A stretch of 64,000 nt of DNA from Actinomycetospora sp. NBRC 106378 (GCF_030269685.1 NZ_BSTT01000012.1:113578-177577); one strand, 5' to 3'. Numbered from the stretch's first letter, positions 40,701 to 49,762 are shown. A program made the numbers and translations. The notes: generated from the letters alone by a model not told the origin.

Positions 40701-41956
40701 TTCGGGTCGGAGGAGCCCACCACCGGCAGGTCCGCCCGCGTGTCGGCCACCAGGGCGCGGGCGGCCGAGTCGGTGGGCGCCTTCTCGGCGAGGGCCTCCA
40801 TCGCGGCGTCGGTCCCGACGTCGTGCCCGGCCGCCTCGGAGAGCAGCCAGCGCACCTCGAGCAGGTCGCACCACGCCTGCACGGCCGTCCCCACGTGCCC
40901 GACGGCGGCGTGCGCGCGGCGCATCCCCGGCGTCAGGACGTCGTGCAACCAGCTGGGGGCCGCCTCGTCCTCGGACACCCGCCGGCCCTCGGCCCGCGAC
41001 AGCGCACCCCGGTGGGCCTGGAGGTCGGCGAGCAGCTCGCGAGCCTGCCCCTCGCCGACGTCGAGCCCGGTCAGCTCCCGCAGCCGCTGCGCGTGGAACC
41101 GGCGGTCGCCCACGCCGACGCGCAGCCGCACCGCGTCGCCGTCGGGCACGAGCGAGACCTCGTCGACGACGAACCCGAGCTCCTCGAGATCCCGGACGGT
41201 GGACTCCACGCGGTAGCGGTCGGAGAAGGCGAAGCGCGGCGCGGCGTGCAGGGCGTCCCACAGCGCCTGGTAGCGCTCCGGCACGCCGAGCGCCTCCTCG
41301 ATCAGCCGGGGCTCGATCTCCGGCGGCCGGCCGAGCGAGGCCGCGACGTCGATGAGCCCCGAGGCGACGTTCTCGACGAGGATGTCGAGGTCCATCTGCC
41401 GCTGCCCGTCGGAGAGCGAGGGGTGGATCTCGGCGGTCTCGGCGTCGACGAGGTGCGCCTGCAGCGCCTGGCCGTCGCGCGAGAACAGCGTGTTGGCCAG
41501 CGAGCAGTCGCCCCAGAACACGCCGTGGCGGTGCAGCTCGACGAGCAGGCCCGCCATGGCGTCGAGCAGGCGGGCCCGGTGGGCGGCGCGGTCCGGGGGC
41601 AACCGGGCGAACAGCCGCCGGTACTGCCAGGACCCGGTGAGGAAGCGCGTGACGAGGACGGCGGAGTCCTCGGGCACCGACCGGACGACGAGTCCGGCGG
41701 CGCGCACCGTCGGCAGGCCCATCGCCTCCATCCGCCGCAGCGCCTCGTACTCCTTGTGGGCCAGCCGCACCGGGAGCTCCTTGAGCGCCCAGAGCACCCC
41801 GTCGGCGACGACGAACCGCACGAGGTGGCGGCTCGGGCCGACGGGGAGGTCGCGCAGGGGGACCGTCGCCGGGTCCCAGTCGGCGAGCGGGACGTCCCAG
41901 GGGAGGGCGAGCAGCTGCGGCGACGGGGTGCGCAGTCGCAGCTCCGGGGCGCTCAC
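40697..41956 (-). CDS. DUF4032 kinase-like protein coupled to LacI
   Basis: A 419-residue protein. The first 230 residues have a protein-kinase-like pattern: ALKELPVRLAHKEYEALRRM (Lys, Glu), LLVELHRHGVFWGDCSLANTL (catalytic loop with D and N) and AHLVDAETAEI (metal Asp). This is the DUF4032/lipopolysaccharide-kinase-like family. The C-terminal part is helical. GTG 41956 lies in the LacI stop (GTGA), so the two are co-translated. A phosphotransfer to a sugar or regulator is plausible but unproven. Confidence 0.8.
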   Translation of the reverse strand: MSAPELRLRTPSPQLLALPWDVPLADWDPATVPLRDLPVGPSRHLVRFVVADGVLWALKELPVRLAHKEYEALRRMEAMGLPTVRAAGLVVRSVPEDSAVLVTRFLTGSWQYRRLFARLPPDRAAHRARLLDAMAGLLVELHRHGVFWGDCSLANTLFSRDGQALQAHLVDAETAEIHPSLSDGQRQMDLDILVENVASGLIDVAASLGRPPEIEPRLIEEALGVPERYQALWDALHAAPRFAFSDRYRVESTVRDLEELGFVVDEVSLVPDGDAVRLRVGVGDRRFHAQRLRELTGLDVGEGQARELLADLQAHRGALSRAEGRRVSEDEAAPSWLHDVLTPGMRRAHAAVGHVGTAVQAWCDLLEVRWLLSEAAGHDVGTDAAMEALAEKAPTDSAARALVADTRADLPVVGSSDPN

Positions 41957-43029
41957 GGGGGCGGTCCCGTCGTACCGCGCAGGATCAGGTGCGTGGGCAG
42001 GATCCGCGAGGTGACCGCGCCGGGTGCGTCCCCGGCCAGCAGCGCCCGCACCATCCGGCCCGCCACCAGGCCCTGCTCGTGGACCGGCTGCGCCACGGTG
42101 GTGAGGTCGAGCACCTCGGCGACCGGGTGATCGTCGATGCCCACCACCGACACGTCCGCGCCCACCCGGAGCCCGGCGCGCCGCAGGGTGCGCACCGCGC
42201 CGCCCGCGATCTCGTCGGCGGTGGCGAAGACGGCCGTCGGGGGACGGCGCAGGCCGAGGAGCCGACCCATGCCCTCCGCGCCGCCCGGCCCGCCGAAGGG
42301 GACGCGCACGACGAGGTCGTCGTCGGGCTCCGGGCCGGCGTCGGCCAGCGCGTCGCGGTAGCCCGTCGACCGCAGGTCGGGGCCGCGGTCCGCCGGGTCC
42401 TCCGACGCGAGCAGGGCGATGCGGCGGTGCCCGAGGTGCACGAGGTGGTCCACGGCCTGGCGGGCGGCGCGGTGGTCGTCGACGGTGACCGACGGGAACG
42501 GCTCGCGGGGACCGCCCGCGGAGACGATGTGCACGCCGAGGAGCTCGAGGCGGGCGCGTTCGGCCTCGTCGACCTCGAAGCCGACGACGACGGCCGCGTC
42601 GACCCGCCGTCGGGCCGGAAGCTGCTCGAAGAAGGCCCGGCGGCCCGCGACGTCGCCGACGAGGAAGAGCAGCACGTCCACCCCGGGGCCGGCCCCCTCG
42701 TGCAGCCCCGCCTCCAGGCCCTCGAGCAGCCGGCCGAAGAACCACCGGGACAGGTGCGGCACGACGACGGCCACCCGGGCGCGCGACGTCCCGCCGGCGA
42801 GGCGCGAGGCCTCGGGCGACACGACGTAGTCGAGCCCCGCGGCGGCCGTCAGCACCCGCTCCCGCGTCGCGGCGGCGACCTGCGGGTGGTTGTTCAGCGC
42901 GCGCGAGGCGGTGGACGCGGAGACCCCCGCCAGACGCGCCACGTCGTCCAGGCTGGCCCCGGAGCCCGCCCCGCGGGCCTCCTCGTCCACCACCCGGCGG
43001 GCGGCGGGGGCGCGCGGGTCGTGGACCAC
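41953..43029 (-). CDS. LacI-family repressor of the alpha-glucoside regulon
   Basis: A 358-residue repressor. The helix-turn-helix is SLDDVARLAGVSASTASRAL (about residues 26-46) with hinge NNHPQVAAATRERVLTAAAGLDY. The periplasmic-binding-like effector domain follows (VAVVVPHLSRWFFGRLLEGL onwards). Operators of the form GCAAGCGCTT lie before its own gene (43051), the importer (43182) and the GH13 gene (38939), so it probably controls all three. The inducer is likely a disaccharide. Confidence 0.92.
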   Translation of the reverse strand: MVHDPRAPAARRVVDEEARGAGSGASLDDVARLAGVSASTASRALNNHPQVAAATRERVLTAAAGLDYVVSPEASRLAGGTSRARVAVVVPHLSRWFFGRLLEGLEAGLHEGAGPGVDVLLFLVGDVAGRRAFFEQLPARRRVDAAVVVGFEVDEAERARLELLGVHIVSAGGPREPFPSVTVDDHRAARQAVDHLVHLGHRRIALLASEDPADRGPDLRSTGYRDALADAGPEPDDDLVVRVPFGGPGGAEGMGRLLGLRRPPTAVFATADEIAGGAVRTLRRAGLRVGADVSVVGIDDHPVAEVLDLTTVAQPVHEQGLVAGRMVRALLAGDAPGAVTSRILPTHLILRGTTGPPP

Positions 43030-43050
43030 GTCACCCAGTCTAGGTCAGGC

Positions 43051-43062
43051 CGCAAGCGCTCC
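43051..43062. promoter_or_regulatory. LacI operator, lacI side
   Basis: CGCAAGCGCTCC, a close variant of the perfect site at 38939, lies 22 bases before the LacI start. It is the likely autoregulation site. Confidence 0.65.
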
Positions 43063-43146
43063 CGAGACGATACGTCCGAGTGGAGCAGGCGGTGACGCCA
43101 CCTGTCCAGTAGGTGACGATTCACGTACTTCCTGCCCGTCTCTCGC

Positions 43147-43193
43147 TTGACATGTGAGACCTGTGTCACCACAGTCTGACCGCAAGCGCTTCC
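43147..43193 (+). promoter_or_regulatory. Importer promoter with LacI operator
   Basis: A TTGACA box at 43147-43152 is followed at 18-19 bases by a weak -10 (CAGTCT, 43172-43177). The operator GCAAGCGCTTCC at 43182-43193 then covers the expected transcription start, the classical place for LacI repression. Confidence 0.65.
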
Positions 43194-43228
43194 ACGCGGA
43201 CCACGACCAGGCCCGGAGGACCACGCCC

Positions 43229-44545
43229 ATGCGCCTTCCACCCCGACGACGGCGGAGGCCGTCCCTGGCGGCTCTCGCCGCCCTGGGCGTCTCCGTCCTC
43301 GCCCTGCTCGCGGGCTGCGCGAGCGGCCCGGTCGGACCGCCCACGCTCACCTGGTACATCAATCCCGACGACGGCGGTCAGGCCGAGATCGCGAAGCGGT
43401 GCACCGACGCCGCGGGTGGGCAGTACCGCATCGCCACCTCGACGCTGCCCCGCGACTCCGGCGACCAGCGCCAGGAGCTCGTCCGCCGGCTCGCGGCGAA
43501 CGACTCGTCGATCGACATCATGAGCCTCGACCCGCCCTACATCCCGGAGTTCGCCGAGGCCGGCTTCCTGGCCCCGATGCCGCCGGGGGTGGCCGCCCGG
43601 GTCAGCCAGGGCGTGGTGCCCTCGGCGATCGAGGGCGCCTCCTGGCAGGGACAGCTCGTCACCGTGCCGTTCTGGGCCAACACCCAGCTGCTCTGGTACC
43701 GGAAGTCGCAGGTCGCCTCGATGGGCCTCGACCTCTCGAAGCCGGTCACCTGGGACCAGGTTATCGACGCCGCCGTCGCCCGCGGGACGAAGGTCGAGGC
43801 GCAGGGCAAGCGCGCCGAGTCGCTCATGGTGTGGACCAACGCCCTCGTCCGCTCCGGGGGCGGTCAGATCATCACCAACCCCGGCGAGTCGAACCCGAAG
43901 CTCGTCACGCTGGGCCTGACCGACCCGCCCGCCGTCGAGGCGGCCCGGATCATGAGCAAGCTCGCGAACTCGCCCGCGGCGCCGGCGGCGTTCTCGACCG
44001 CCGACGAGGACTCGAACTCCGAGGCGCTGCAGAGCGGGACCTCGGCCTTCATGGTCAACTGGCCGTTCGTCTGGTCGAAGGTCACCAAGGCGGCGGGCGA
44101 GGGCACCATCCCCGCGAACACGCCGGACGACTACGGCTGGACCCTCTACCCGCAGGTCCGGGCGGATCTCCCCGCGGCGCCCCCGTACGGCGGCATCAAC
44201 CTCGGGATCGGGCACTCGAGCCTGCACCCGGACCTCGCCTACGCCGCGTCCGAGTGCATCACGAGCGCGCAGAACACGGCCTACTACTTCGAGTCCAACG
44301 GCAACCCGTCGGCGCGCTTCGCGAGCTACTCCGACCCGGCCGTGCTCGCGAAGTACCCCATGGCGCCGGTGATCCTGCAGTCGCTGACGCTGGCCAAGCC
44401 GCGTCCGCAGACCGCCTACTACGCCGAGGTCTCCGGCGGCCTCCAGCGGACCTTCCACCCGCCGGCGGCGATCGTCCCCGGCCCGACCAACCAGGCGGCC
44501 CAGGACCTCATCCTCGGCGTGCTGCGGAAGGAGCGGCTGCTGTGA
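43229..44545 (+). CDS. lpqY: LpqY-like sugar-binding lipoprotein
   Basis: A 438-residue ABC solute-binding protein with a lipoprotein signal (VLALLAGC, Cys near residue 31). The mature start TLTWYINPDDGGQAEIAKRC, then LPRDSGDQRQELVRRLAANDSSIDIMSLD, resembles mycobacterial LpqY, the trehalose-binding protein. The permease and ATPase genes follow in the lpqY-sugA-sugB-sugC order. Ligand: trehalose or a related alpha-glucoside. ATG 43229 has GGAGGA eight bases upstream. Confidence 0.85.
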   Translation: MRLPPRRRRRPSLAALAALGVSVLALLAGCASGPVGPPTLTWYINPDDGGQAEIAKRCTDAAGGQYRIATSTLPRDSGDQRQELVRRLAANDSSIDIMSLDPPYIPEFAEAGFLAPMPPGVAARVSQGVVPSAIEGASWQGQLVTVPFWANTQLLWYRKSQVASMGLDLSKPVTWDQVIDAAVARGTKVEAQGKRAESLMVWTNALVRSGGGQIITNPGESNPKLVTLGLTDPPAVEAARIMSKLANSPAAPAAFSTADEDSNSEALQSGTSAFMVNWPFVWSKVTKAAGEGTIPANTPDDYGWTLYPQVRADLPAAPPYGGINLGIGHSSLHPDLAYAASECITSAQNTAYYFESNGNPSARFASYSDPAVLAKYPMAPVILQSLTLAKPRPQTAYYAEVSGGLQRTFHPPAAIVPGPTNQAAQDLILGVLRKERLL

Positions 44546-45489
44546 CGACCACCGTCGAGAAACCGACCACGACCTCGGCGTCCCCGAGGCACGCGGCGAG
44601 CGAGAAGTCGCGCTCCGAGGCCCGCCTCGGGTGGTATCTCGCGGGCCCGGCGTTCGCGGTGATGCTCCTGGTCACCGCCTACCCGATCCTGCAGGCGTTC
44701 TACGAGTCGCTGTTCGACTACCGGCTCACCGACCCGGCGAACCGGTCGTTCACCGGGCTCACCAACTACGGCGTCATCCTCACCGACCCCGTCTGGTGGG
44801 ATGCCTTCGGCGTCACCGTGCTCATCACCGTCGTCACCGTGGCCGTCGAGCTGGTGCTCGGGTTCGCCCTGGCCCTCGTGATGGTCCAGGCGCTCAAGGC
44901 CCTGCGCCCGGTCCTGCGCGCGGCGATCCTCATCCCCTACGCGGTGATCACCGTGGTCTCCGCGTTCGCCTGGCAGTTCGCCTTCGCCCCCGACTCGGGC
45001 TTCGTGAACTCGTGGTTCTCCTTCCTCGGGCTCGCCCCCGACACCGACTGGTTCGGCAGCCCCGGCTCGGCGATCTTCGTCATCTGCCTCGCCGAGATCT
45101 GGAAGACCACGCCGTTCATCTCGCTGCTGCTGCTCGCCGGGCTCGCCCAGGTGCCCGACGTGCTGCAGGAGGCGGCGAAGGTCGACGGGGCCACCTGGTG
45201 GCAGCGGATGCGCCGGGTGACCATCCCGAACATGAAGGCCGCGATCATGGTCGCGCTGCTCTTCCGGACCCTCGACGCCTTCCGCGTCTTCGACTCGGTC
45301 TACGTCATGACGGCGGGGGCGAACGGCACCGAGGTGCTCTCGTTCCTCGCCTACCGCCAGACGATCGCCCGCCTGGAGATCGGGCTCGGCTCGGCGGTGT
45401 CGGTGCTGCTGTTCATCTCCGTCGTCCTCATCTGCGGCCTGTTCGTCAAGGGCTTCAAGGTCGACCTGTCGCAGGCTCGGGGGGAGTGA
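44542..45489 (+). CDS. sugA: Sugar ABC transporter permease (SugA/MalF type)
   Basis: A 315-residue inner-membrane protein with six hydrophobic segments. The cytoplasmic EAA loop LQEAAKVDGATWWQRMRRVTIP contacts the ATPase. GTG 44542 overlaps the LpqY-like stop (GTGA). The N-terminal 30 residues are polar and probably cytoplasmic. It forms the heterodimeric channel with the next gene. Confidence 0.92.
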   Translation: MTTTVEKPTTTSASPRHAASEKSRSEARLGWYLAGPAFAVMLLVTAYPILQAFYESLFDYRLTDPANRSFTGLTNYGVILTDPVWWDAFGVTVLITVVTVAVELVLGFALALVMVQALKALRPVLRAAILIPYAVITVVSAFAWQFAFAPDSGFVNSWFSFLGLAPDTDWFGSPGSAIFVICLAEIWKTTPFISLLLLAGLAQVPDVLQEAAKVDGATWWQRMRRVTIPNMKAAIMVALLFRTLDAFRVFDSVYVMTAGANGTEVLSFLAYRQTIARLEIGLGSAVSVLLFISVVLICGLFVKGFKVDLSQARGE

Positions 45490-45491
45490 GC

Positions 45492-46325
45492 ATGTCCACG
45501 CGCGAGAAGATCGGCTGGGGCATCGGCGGTGTGCTCATCATCGTCTACTGCCTGTTCCCCATCGCCTGGATCGTGTCGCTGTCGTTCAAGTCGTCCTCGG
45601 ACATCTCGAACGGCGCGTTCCTCCCGACGATCGCGACCGACGAGAACTACGCGACCATCCTCACCGGGGACGCCGCGGAGCTGTTCCTGCCGGCCCTGCG
45701 CAACTCGTTCGGCATCTGCCTCATCGCGACGGCGCTCGCGTGCCTGCTCTCGATGTTCGCCGCCTACGCGATCGCCCGGCTCGACTTCCCGGGCAAGAAG
45801 CTCATCCTCTCGACGGCGCTCGCCGTCGCGATCTTCCCGGTGATCTCGATCGTCACGCCGCTGTTCAACCTGTGGCGCGAGATCGGGCTCTACGACACCT
45901 GGATCGGCCTGATCCTGCCCTACCTCTCCCTCACCCTGCCGATCTCGATCTGGACGCTGTCGGCCTTCTTCCGCGAGATCCCGTGGGAGATGGAGCAGGC
46001 CGCCCAGGTGGACGGGGCCACGCCGTGGCAGGCGTTCCGCAAGGTCATCGTGCCGCTCGCGGCGCCCGGGGTGTTCACCACGGCGATCATCGCGTTCTTC
46101 CTGGCCTGGAACGACTTCGTCTACGGCATCTCGCTGACCTCGACCAGCGCGTCCCGGCCGGTGCCCGCGGCCCTCGGGCTCTTCCAGGGCGCCTCGCAGT
46201 TCGAGTCGCCCACCGGGCCGATCGCGGCGGCGGCGGTGATCGTGACGATCCCCGTCGTCGTGCTCGTCCTGATCTTCCAACGGCGCATCGTCGCCGGTCT
46301 GACCAACGGCGCCGTGAAGGGATAG
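45492..46325 (+). CDS. sugB: Sugar ABC transporter permease (SugB/MalG type)
   Basis: A 277-residue inner-membrane protein with six segments. The EAA loop is MEQAAQVDGATPWQAFRKVI. It starts two bases after the SugA-like stop, at ATG 45492, with GGGGAGTGAGC upstream. It pairs with the MalF-type permease. Confidence 0.92.
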   Translation: MSTREKIGWGIGGVLIIVYCLFPIAWIVSLSFKSSSDISNGAFLPTIATDENYATILTGDAAELFLPALRNSFGICLIATALACLLSMFAAYAIARLDFPGKKLILSTALAVAIFPVISIVTPLFNLWREIGLYDTWIGLILPYLSLTLPISIWTLSAFFREIPWEMEQAAQVDGATPWQAFRKVIVPLAAPGVFTTAIIAFFLAWNDFVYGISLTSTSASRPVPAALGLFQGASQFESPTGPIAAAAVIVTIPVVVLVLIFQRRIVAGLTNGAVKG

Positions 46326-46329
46326 CACC

Positions 46330-47574
46330 ATGGCCGCGATCGAGATGAGCCACATCGTCAAGCGCTACGGCGACGGCTTCCCCGCCGTGAACGACGTGTC
46401 GCTGGACATCGCCGACGGGGAGTTCATGATCCTCGTCGGACCGTCCGGCTGCGGGAAGTCGACCCTGCTGCGGATGATCGTCGGGCTGGAGGACATCACC
46501 TCCGGCGACATGGTGATCGGCGGGACGCGGGTCAACGACAAGGCCCCGCGCGACCGCAACCTGTCGATGGTCTTCCAGAACTACGCGCTCTACCCGCACC
46601 TCACGGTGTTCGAGAACATCGCGTTCCCGCTCCGGCTCGCGAAGGTCCCGGACGCCGAGGTCAGGGAGAAGGTCGAGCAGTCGGCGACCATCCTCGAGCT
46701 GCACGAGCACCTGCAGCGCAAGCCCGCGAACCTGTCCGGCGGGCAGCGGCAGCGGGTCGCGATGGGGCGGGCGATCGTGCGCGACGCCGACGCGTTCCTC
46801 TTCGACGAGCCGCTGTCCAACCTCGACGCGAAGCTGCGCGGCCAGATGCGCGCCGAGATCGCGCGGCTCCAGCGCCGGCTCGGCATCACCACGGTCTACG
46901 TCACCCACGACCAGACCGAGGCGATGACGCTCGGCGATCGCGTCTGCGTGCTCAAGAAGGGCGTCATCCAGCAGGTCGCCTCGCCGCGCGAGCTCTACGA
47001 GCAGCCCGCCAACCTCTTCGTCGCGGGCTTCATCGGCTCGCCCCCGATGAACTTCCTGCCGGCGTCCGCGGCGAACGGGACACTCGACACGCCGTTCGGG
47101 TCGATCACGCTCGACCAGTCCCGGGCGGCGAAGGTCGGCGATCGGGACCTCGTGCTCGTCGGCGTGCGACCGGAGATGTTCGAGGACGCCGCGCTCGTCG
47201 ACGAGGCCCTGCTCGACCGGGGCGCGCGCTTCCGGGCGCAGGTCGACGTCACCGAGTGGCTCGGCGACTCGCAGTACGCCTACCTGCCCTACGAGTCCTC
47301 CCCGGAGGCGGCGGCGAAGCTCAAGGAGCTGGCCCAGGAGCTCGACGGCGACCAGCTGCGGACGCAGGCGATCGTGAAGATCGACTCCACCTCGCGGATC
47401 CGCGAGGGCGGCGAGGCCGACTTCTGGTTCGACACGCGGAAGATCCACGTGTTCGACCCGCAGAGCGGCGAGAACCTGACGCGCGACGCCGAGGCCGGCG
47501 CCGAGCTGACCCGTCAGGCGGGCGAGGACCGCCGGGCCCAGGTCGACCGGGCCCGGGCGACCGTCCCGGCCTGA
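46330..47574 (+). CDS. sugC: Sugar ABC transporter ATPase (SugC/MsmK/UgpC type)
   Basis: A 414-residue ATPase. Walker A GPSGCGKSTLLRM is near residue 37, the ABC signature LSGGQRQRVAMGRAI near 135, and Walker B FLFDEPLSNLDAK near 155, with the switch His in YVTHDQTEAM. The C-terminal 170 residues are the MalK-type OB-fold regulatory domain. MsmK-type ATPases can serve several sugar importers. It is the last gene of the operon, followed by a hairpin at 47582. Confidence 0.93.
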   Translation: MAAIEMSHIVKRYGDGFPAVNDVSLDIADGEFMILVGPSGCGKSTLLRMIVGLEDITSGDMVIGGTRVNDKAPRDRNLSMVFQNYALYPHLTVFENIAFPLRLAKVPDAEVREKVEQSATILELHEHLQRKPANLSGGQRQRVAMGRAIVRDADAFLFDEPLSNLDAKLRGQMRAEIARLQRRLGITTVYVTHDQTEAMTLGDRVCVLKKGVIQQVASPRELYEQPANLFVAGFIGSPPMNFLPASAANGTLDTPFGSITLDQSRAAKVGDRDLVLVGVRPEMFEDAALVDEALLDRGARFRAQVDVTEWLGDSQYAYLPYESSPEAAAKLKELAQELDGDQLRTQAIVKIDSTSRIREGGEADFWFDTRKIHVFDPQSGENLTRDAEAGAELTRQAGEDRRAQVDRARATVPA

Positions 47575-47885
47575 GCCGCCCGCACGGACGGCACTCCCGC
47601 GACCGCCTCCGGCGGGCGGGCGGGTGCCGTCCGTGCGTCGCGGGCCCGAGGCCACGGCCCGACCGACGACAGGAACAGCACCCGGGCCAGCAGGAACAGC
47701 GCCACCGAGAGCAGGTCGGCGGTGGTGATGCCGTGCGTGGCGTCGATCGCGTAGAGGATCGGCCCCTCGATGTCGTGGTCGAGCGGCAGCCACGCGACGG
47801 CCGCGACGACGAGGACGACGGCGAACACCCGGCGGGTGAGCAGGAATCGCGGAGCGTGGTCGGTCGACCGCGTCAGCAGGGTCAC
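47514..47885 (-). CDS. Small membrane protein of unknown function
   Basis: A 123-residue protein with two hydrophobic segments (FAVVLVVAAVAWLPL and LLSVALFLLARVLFL) and a basic, low-complexity C-terminus. GTG 47885 has a strong GAGGAGG upstream, which supports a real gene. The frame runs through a hairpin and overlaps the end of the SugC-like gene by 61 bases on the other strand, so the last 40 residues are odd; a frameshift or an unusual end is possible. Confidence 0.55.
   Translation of the reverse strand: MTLLTRSTDHAPRFLLTRRVFAVVLVVAAVAWLPLDHDIEGPILYAIDATHGITTADLLSVALFLLARVLFLSSVGPWPRARDARTAPARPPEAVAGVPSVRAAQAGTVARARSTWARRSSPA
47582..47636. terminator. Hairpin after the importer operon
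   Basis: Perfect 13-base arms GCACGGACGGCAC (47582-47594) and GTGCCGTCCGTGC (47624-47636) enclose an inner CCCGC/GCGGG pairing. It starts seven bases after the SugC-like stop. It also lies within the frame of the opposing small membrane protein. Confidence 0.7.
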
Positions 47886-47941
47886 GGGGGCCTCCTCGGG
47901 GTGACGGTCCCGGTGGAGACGGCGGTTCGCGACGATGCGTG

Positions 47942-47969
47942 ACGAGTGGCGGCCGAAATGGCCACTCGT
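47942..47969. terminator. Palindrome between two leftward genes
   Basis: ACGAGTGGC and GCCACTCGT have a ten-base spacer, 30 bases after the stop of the 229-residue membrane protein and upstream of the small membrane protein. It is a terminator or an operator; which of the two cannot be decided. Confidence 0.4.
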
Positions 47970-47998
47970 TCGAGTGACATCGCAGCCAGCCTCTGCTG

Positions 47999-48688
47999 TC
48001 AGAGGGTGAGGAGCGGGATCACGCTCGCGGCGACCGCCGCGGCGCCCACGACCACCCCGACGGCCGCCAGGGTGCGTCGCGGCCGTTGCCGGCCGAGACC
48101 GAGCGCGGCGGTCCCGAGCCCGAGCAGGGCGACCACGAGCACCCCGACGAGCGTCAGGTGCGACCGGCCCGGGCCGGCGACGACCGCGGTCACGACGGCG
48201 GCGGCGAGTGCGACCGCCGACACCACGGTGCCGAGCACGGCCGGCTGCGGGCCGGTGCCGGGCCCGTCGGGGAGGGCACCCCGTCCGGGCCGGGCCACGA
48301 GATCGGTGACCGCCTCCTCGGCGGGGCCGCGCACGGGCTCCGGCGCGCGCGACGCCGGTGCCGACGTCCCGGACGCACCCGTCGCCGGAAGCGGGCGCGC
48401 GGCGACGGTGGGCCGGGAGGCGGCGTCGCGGGCGGCCTCCACGCGGGCGATCGAGCGCGCCGGCAGACCCGCGCCGCCCACCTGCTCGGCGGCGTCGGGG
48501 CGGGCGCGCCGGTGCCGCGGGGCGCCGACCAGGGAGGCCGCGGCGACGGTCGCACCGGCGCCGTCGGCGTCCGGGCTGCGGTGCCGGCCCCTCGACGGCG
48601 ACTCGTCGGGCTCGCCGCTCACGCCGCCCGGTCGCGCCACCTGGACGGACACCCGGACGGGGCCGCGACGGTTCGACGGGCGCGACAT
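47999..48688 (-). CDS. Hypothetical membrane protein with long polar N-terminus
   Basis: A 229-residue protein. Residues 1-145 are polar, Ala/Pro/Arg-rich and probably disordered. Residues 148-229 contain three hydrophobic segments (VLGTVVSAVALAAAVVTAVVA, LVGVLVVALLGLGTAALGL and LAAVGVVVGAAAVAASVI). No family was recognised; the layout resembles actinobacterial DUF-type membrane proteins with a cytoplasmic tail. It starts at ATG 48688. Confidence 0.65.
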   Translation of the reverse strand: MSRPSNRRGPVRVSVQVARPGGVSGEPDESPSRGRHRSPDADGAGATVAAASLVGAPRHRRARPDAAEQVGGAGLPARSIARVEAARDAASRPTVAARPLPATGASGTSAPASRAPEPVRGPAEEAVTDLVARPGRGALPDGPGTGPQPAVLGTVVSAVALAAAVVTAVVAGPGRSHLTLVGVLVVALLGLGTAALGLGRQRPRRTLAAVGVVVGAAAVAASVIPLLTL

Positions 48689-48751
48689 GGCGACGGATTC
48701 CCTTCCGTGGCGGACCAGGCGTGGGGAAGATCGATGCCCGCGACGGCGGCG

Positions 48752-49762
48752 TTACCCCGCCGTGACGCGCTCGGGATGCTCCTGCAGCCGGTGCCACGCC
48801 ATCGCGAGCTGGGTGGCGATCGGTCGGATCACGCGGACGTCGTTCCAGTAGAAGGGGTGGACGAGCGGGGTCCAGCCGAGCCACCACGGCCCGACCGCGA
48901 CGGCGCGATCCTCGACGACGGCCTCGGCATAGGCGTCGTTGAGCGGGCGGATCGGCGCCGCGATGACGTCGTCGGGGTCCCAGACGTTCACCCACTCCCC
49001 GCCGACGTGCGGGTGCAGCCGGTCCAGCTCGGGGTGCGGCACCGTGATCGGCGTGCCGAAGTCGGGGTGGCGCTGGGCGAACAGCGCGAGCGGCGAGCCG
49101 AGCGTGTAGAACCAGCCGAGGGTCTCCCCGCGTTCGGCGGGGGTGTCGCCCAGCTCGGCGGCCACCTCGGGGGCCACGCCGGCCGACCCGTCCGGGTGGA
49201 GGCCCTCCGTGGCCTGCAGGTCGTAGAAGAAGTTGCTCGCGACGACGGAGCCGAGGGAATGCGCGAGCACGCAGACGGGGGCGTCGTCGCCGGCCTCGCT
49301 CGCGAGGTCGTGCAGGGAGCTCGCGAGGACCCGGTGCACCCGGTCGTAGAGCGTGCGGTCGACCGCACCGGCCTGGTAGCTGATGGCGTCGCCGAGGTAG
49401 TGCACCACCAGCCAGCGCAGCGTCGGGAAGTGGAAGCCGGGGCTGCCGGGCAGGCTGCGGACCAGGCCGGAGGCGACCAGCCCGAGCAGGGCGGACACCG
49501 AGCCGCGGTCGGTCGCGCCGCCCAGGGCGTCGAGCACGTCGAACACGCCCTCGGCCTGCTGGCCGCCCATGCGGCGCAGGAGCTTGTCCTGCCGGCCCTC
49601 GTAGACCGGCGCCCAGAACGCCGTCCGGAGCACCAGTGCCTCGTCCGCGTCGACCCCGGCGATGCGGGTGAACTCCGCGCGGAGCAGGTCCATCGAGGTG
49701 TCGGCGAACCGGTCGTCGGCGATCTCCACGCCATGCACCCACATGACGGCCAGCCGCGTCAC
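48752..49762 (-). CDS. Alpha/beta-hydrolase-fold protein
   Basis: A 336-residue cytoplasmic protein. It starts with a strand and His-Gly loop (LAVMWVHGVEIADDRF). The nucleophile elbow is VCVLAHSLGSVVASNFFYDL, with the catalytic Ser in AHSLGS, and a late Asp/His region is WDPDDVIAAPI. The family is unassigned; a lipase/esterase-like role is possible. GTG 49762 overlaps the stop of the exchanger gene upstream (GTGA), so the two are coupled. Confidence 0.7.
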   Translation of the reverse strand: MTRLAVMWVHGVEIADDRFADTSMDLLRAEFTRIAGVDADEALVLRTAFWAPVYEGRQDKLLRRMGGQQAEGVFDVLDALGGATDRGSVSALLGLVASGLVRSLPGSPGFHFPTLRWLVVHYLGDAISYQAGAVDRTLYDRVHRVLASSLHDLASEAGDDAPVCVLAHSLGSVVASNFFYDLQATEGLHPDGSAGVAPEVAAELGDTPAERGETLGWFYTLGSPLALFAQRHPDFGTPITVPHPELDRLHPHVGGEWVNVWDPDDVIAAPIRPLNDAYAEAVVEDRAVAVGPWWLGWTPLVHPFYWNDVRVIRPIATQLAMAWHRLQEHPERVTAG

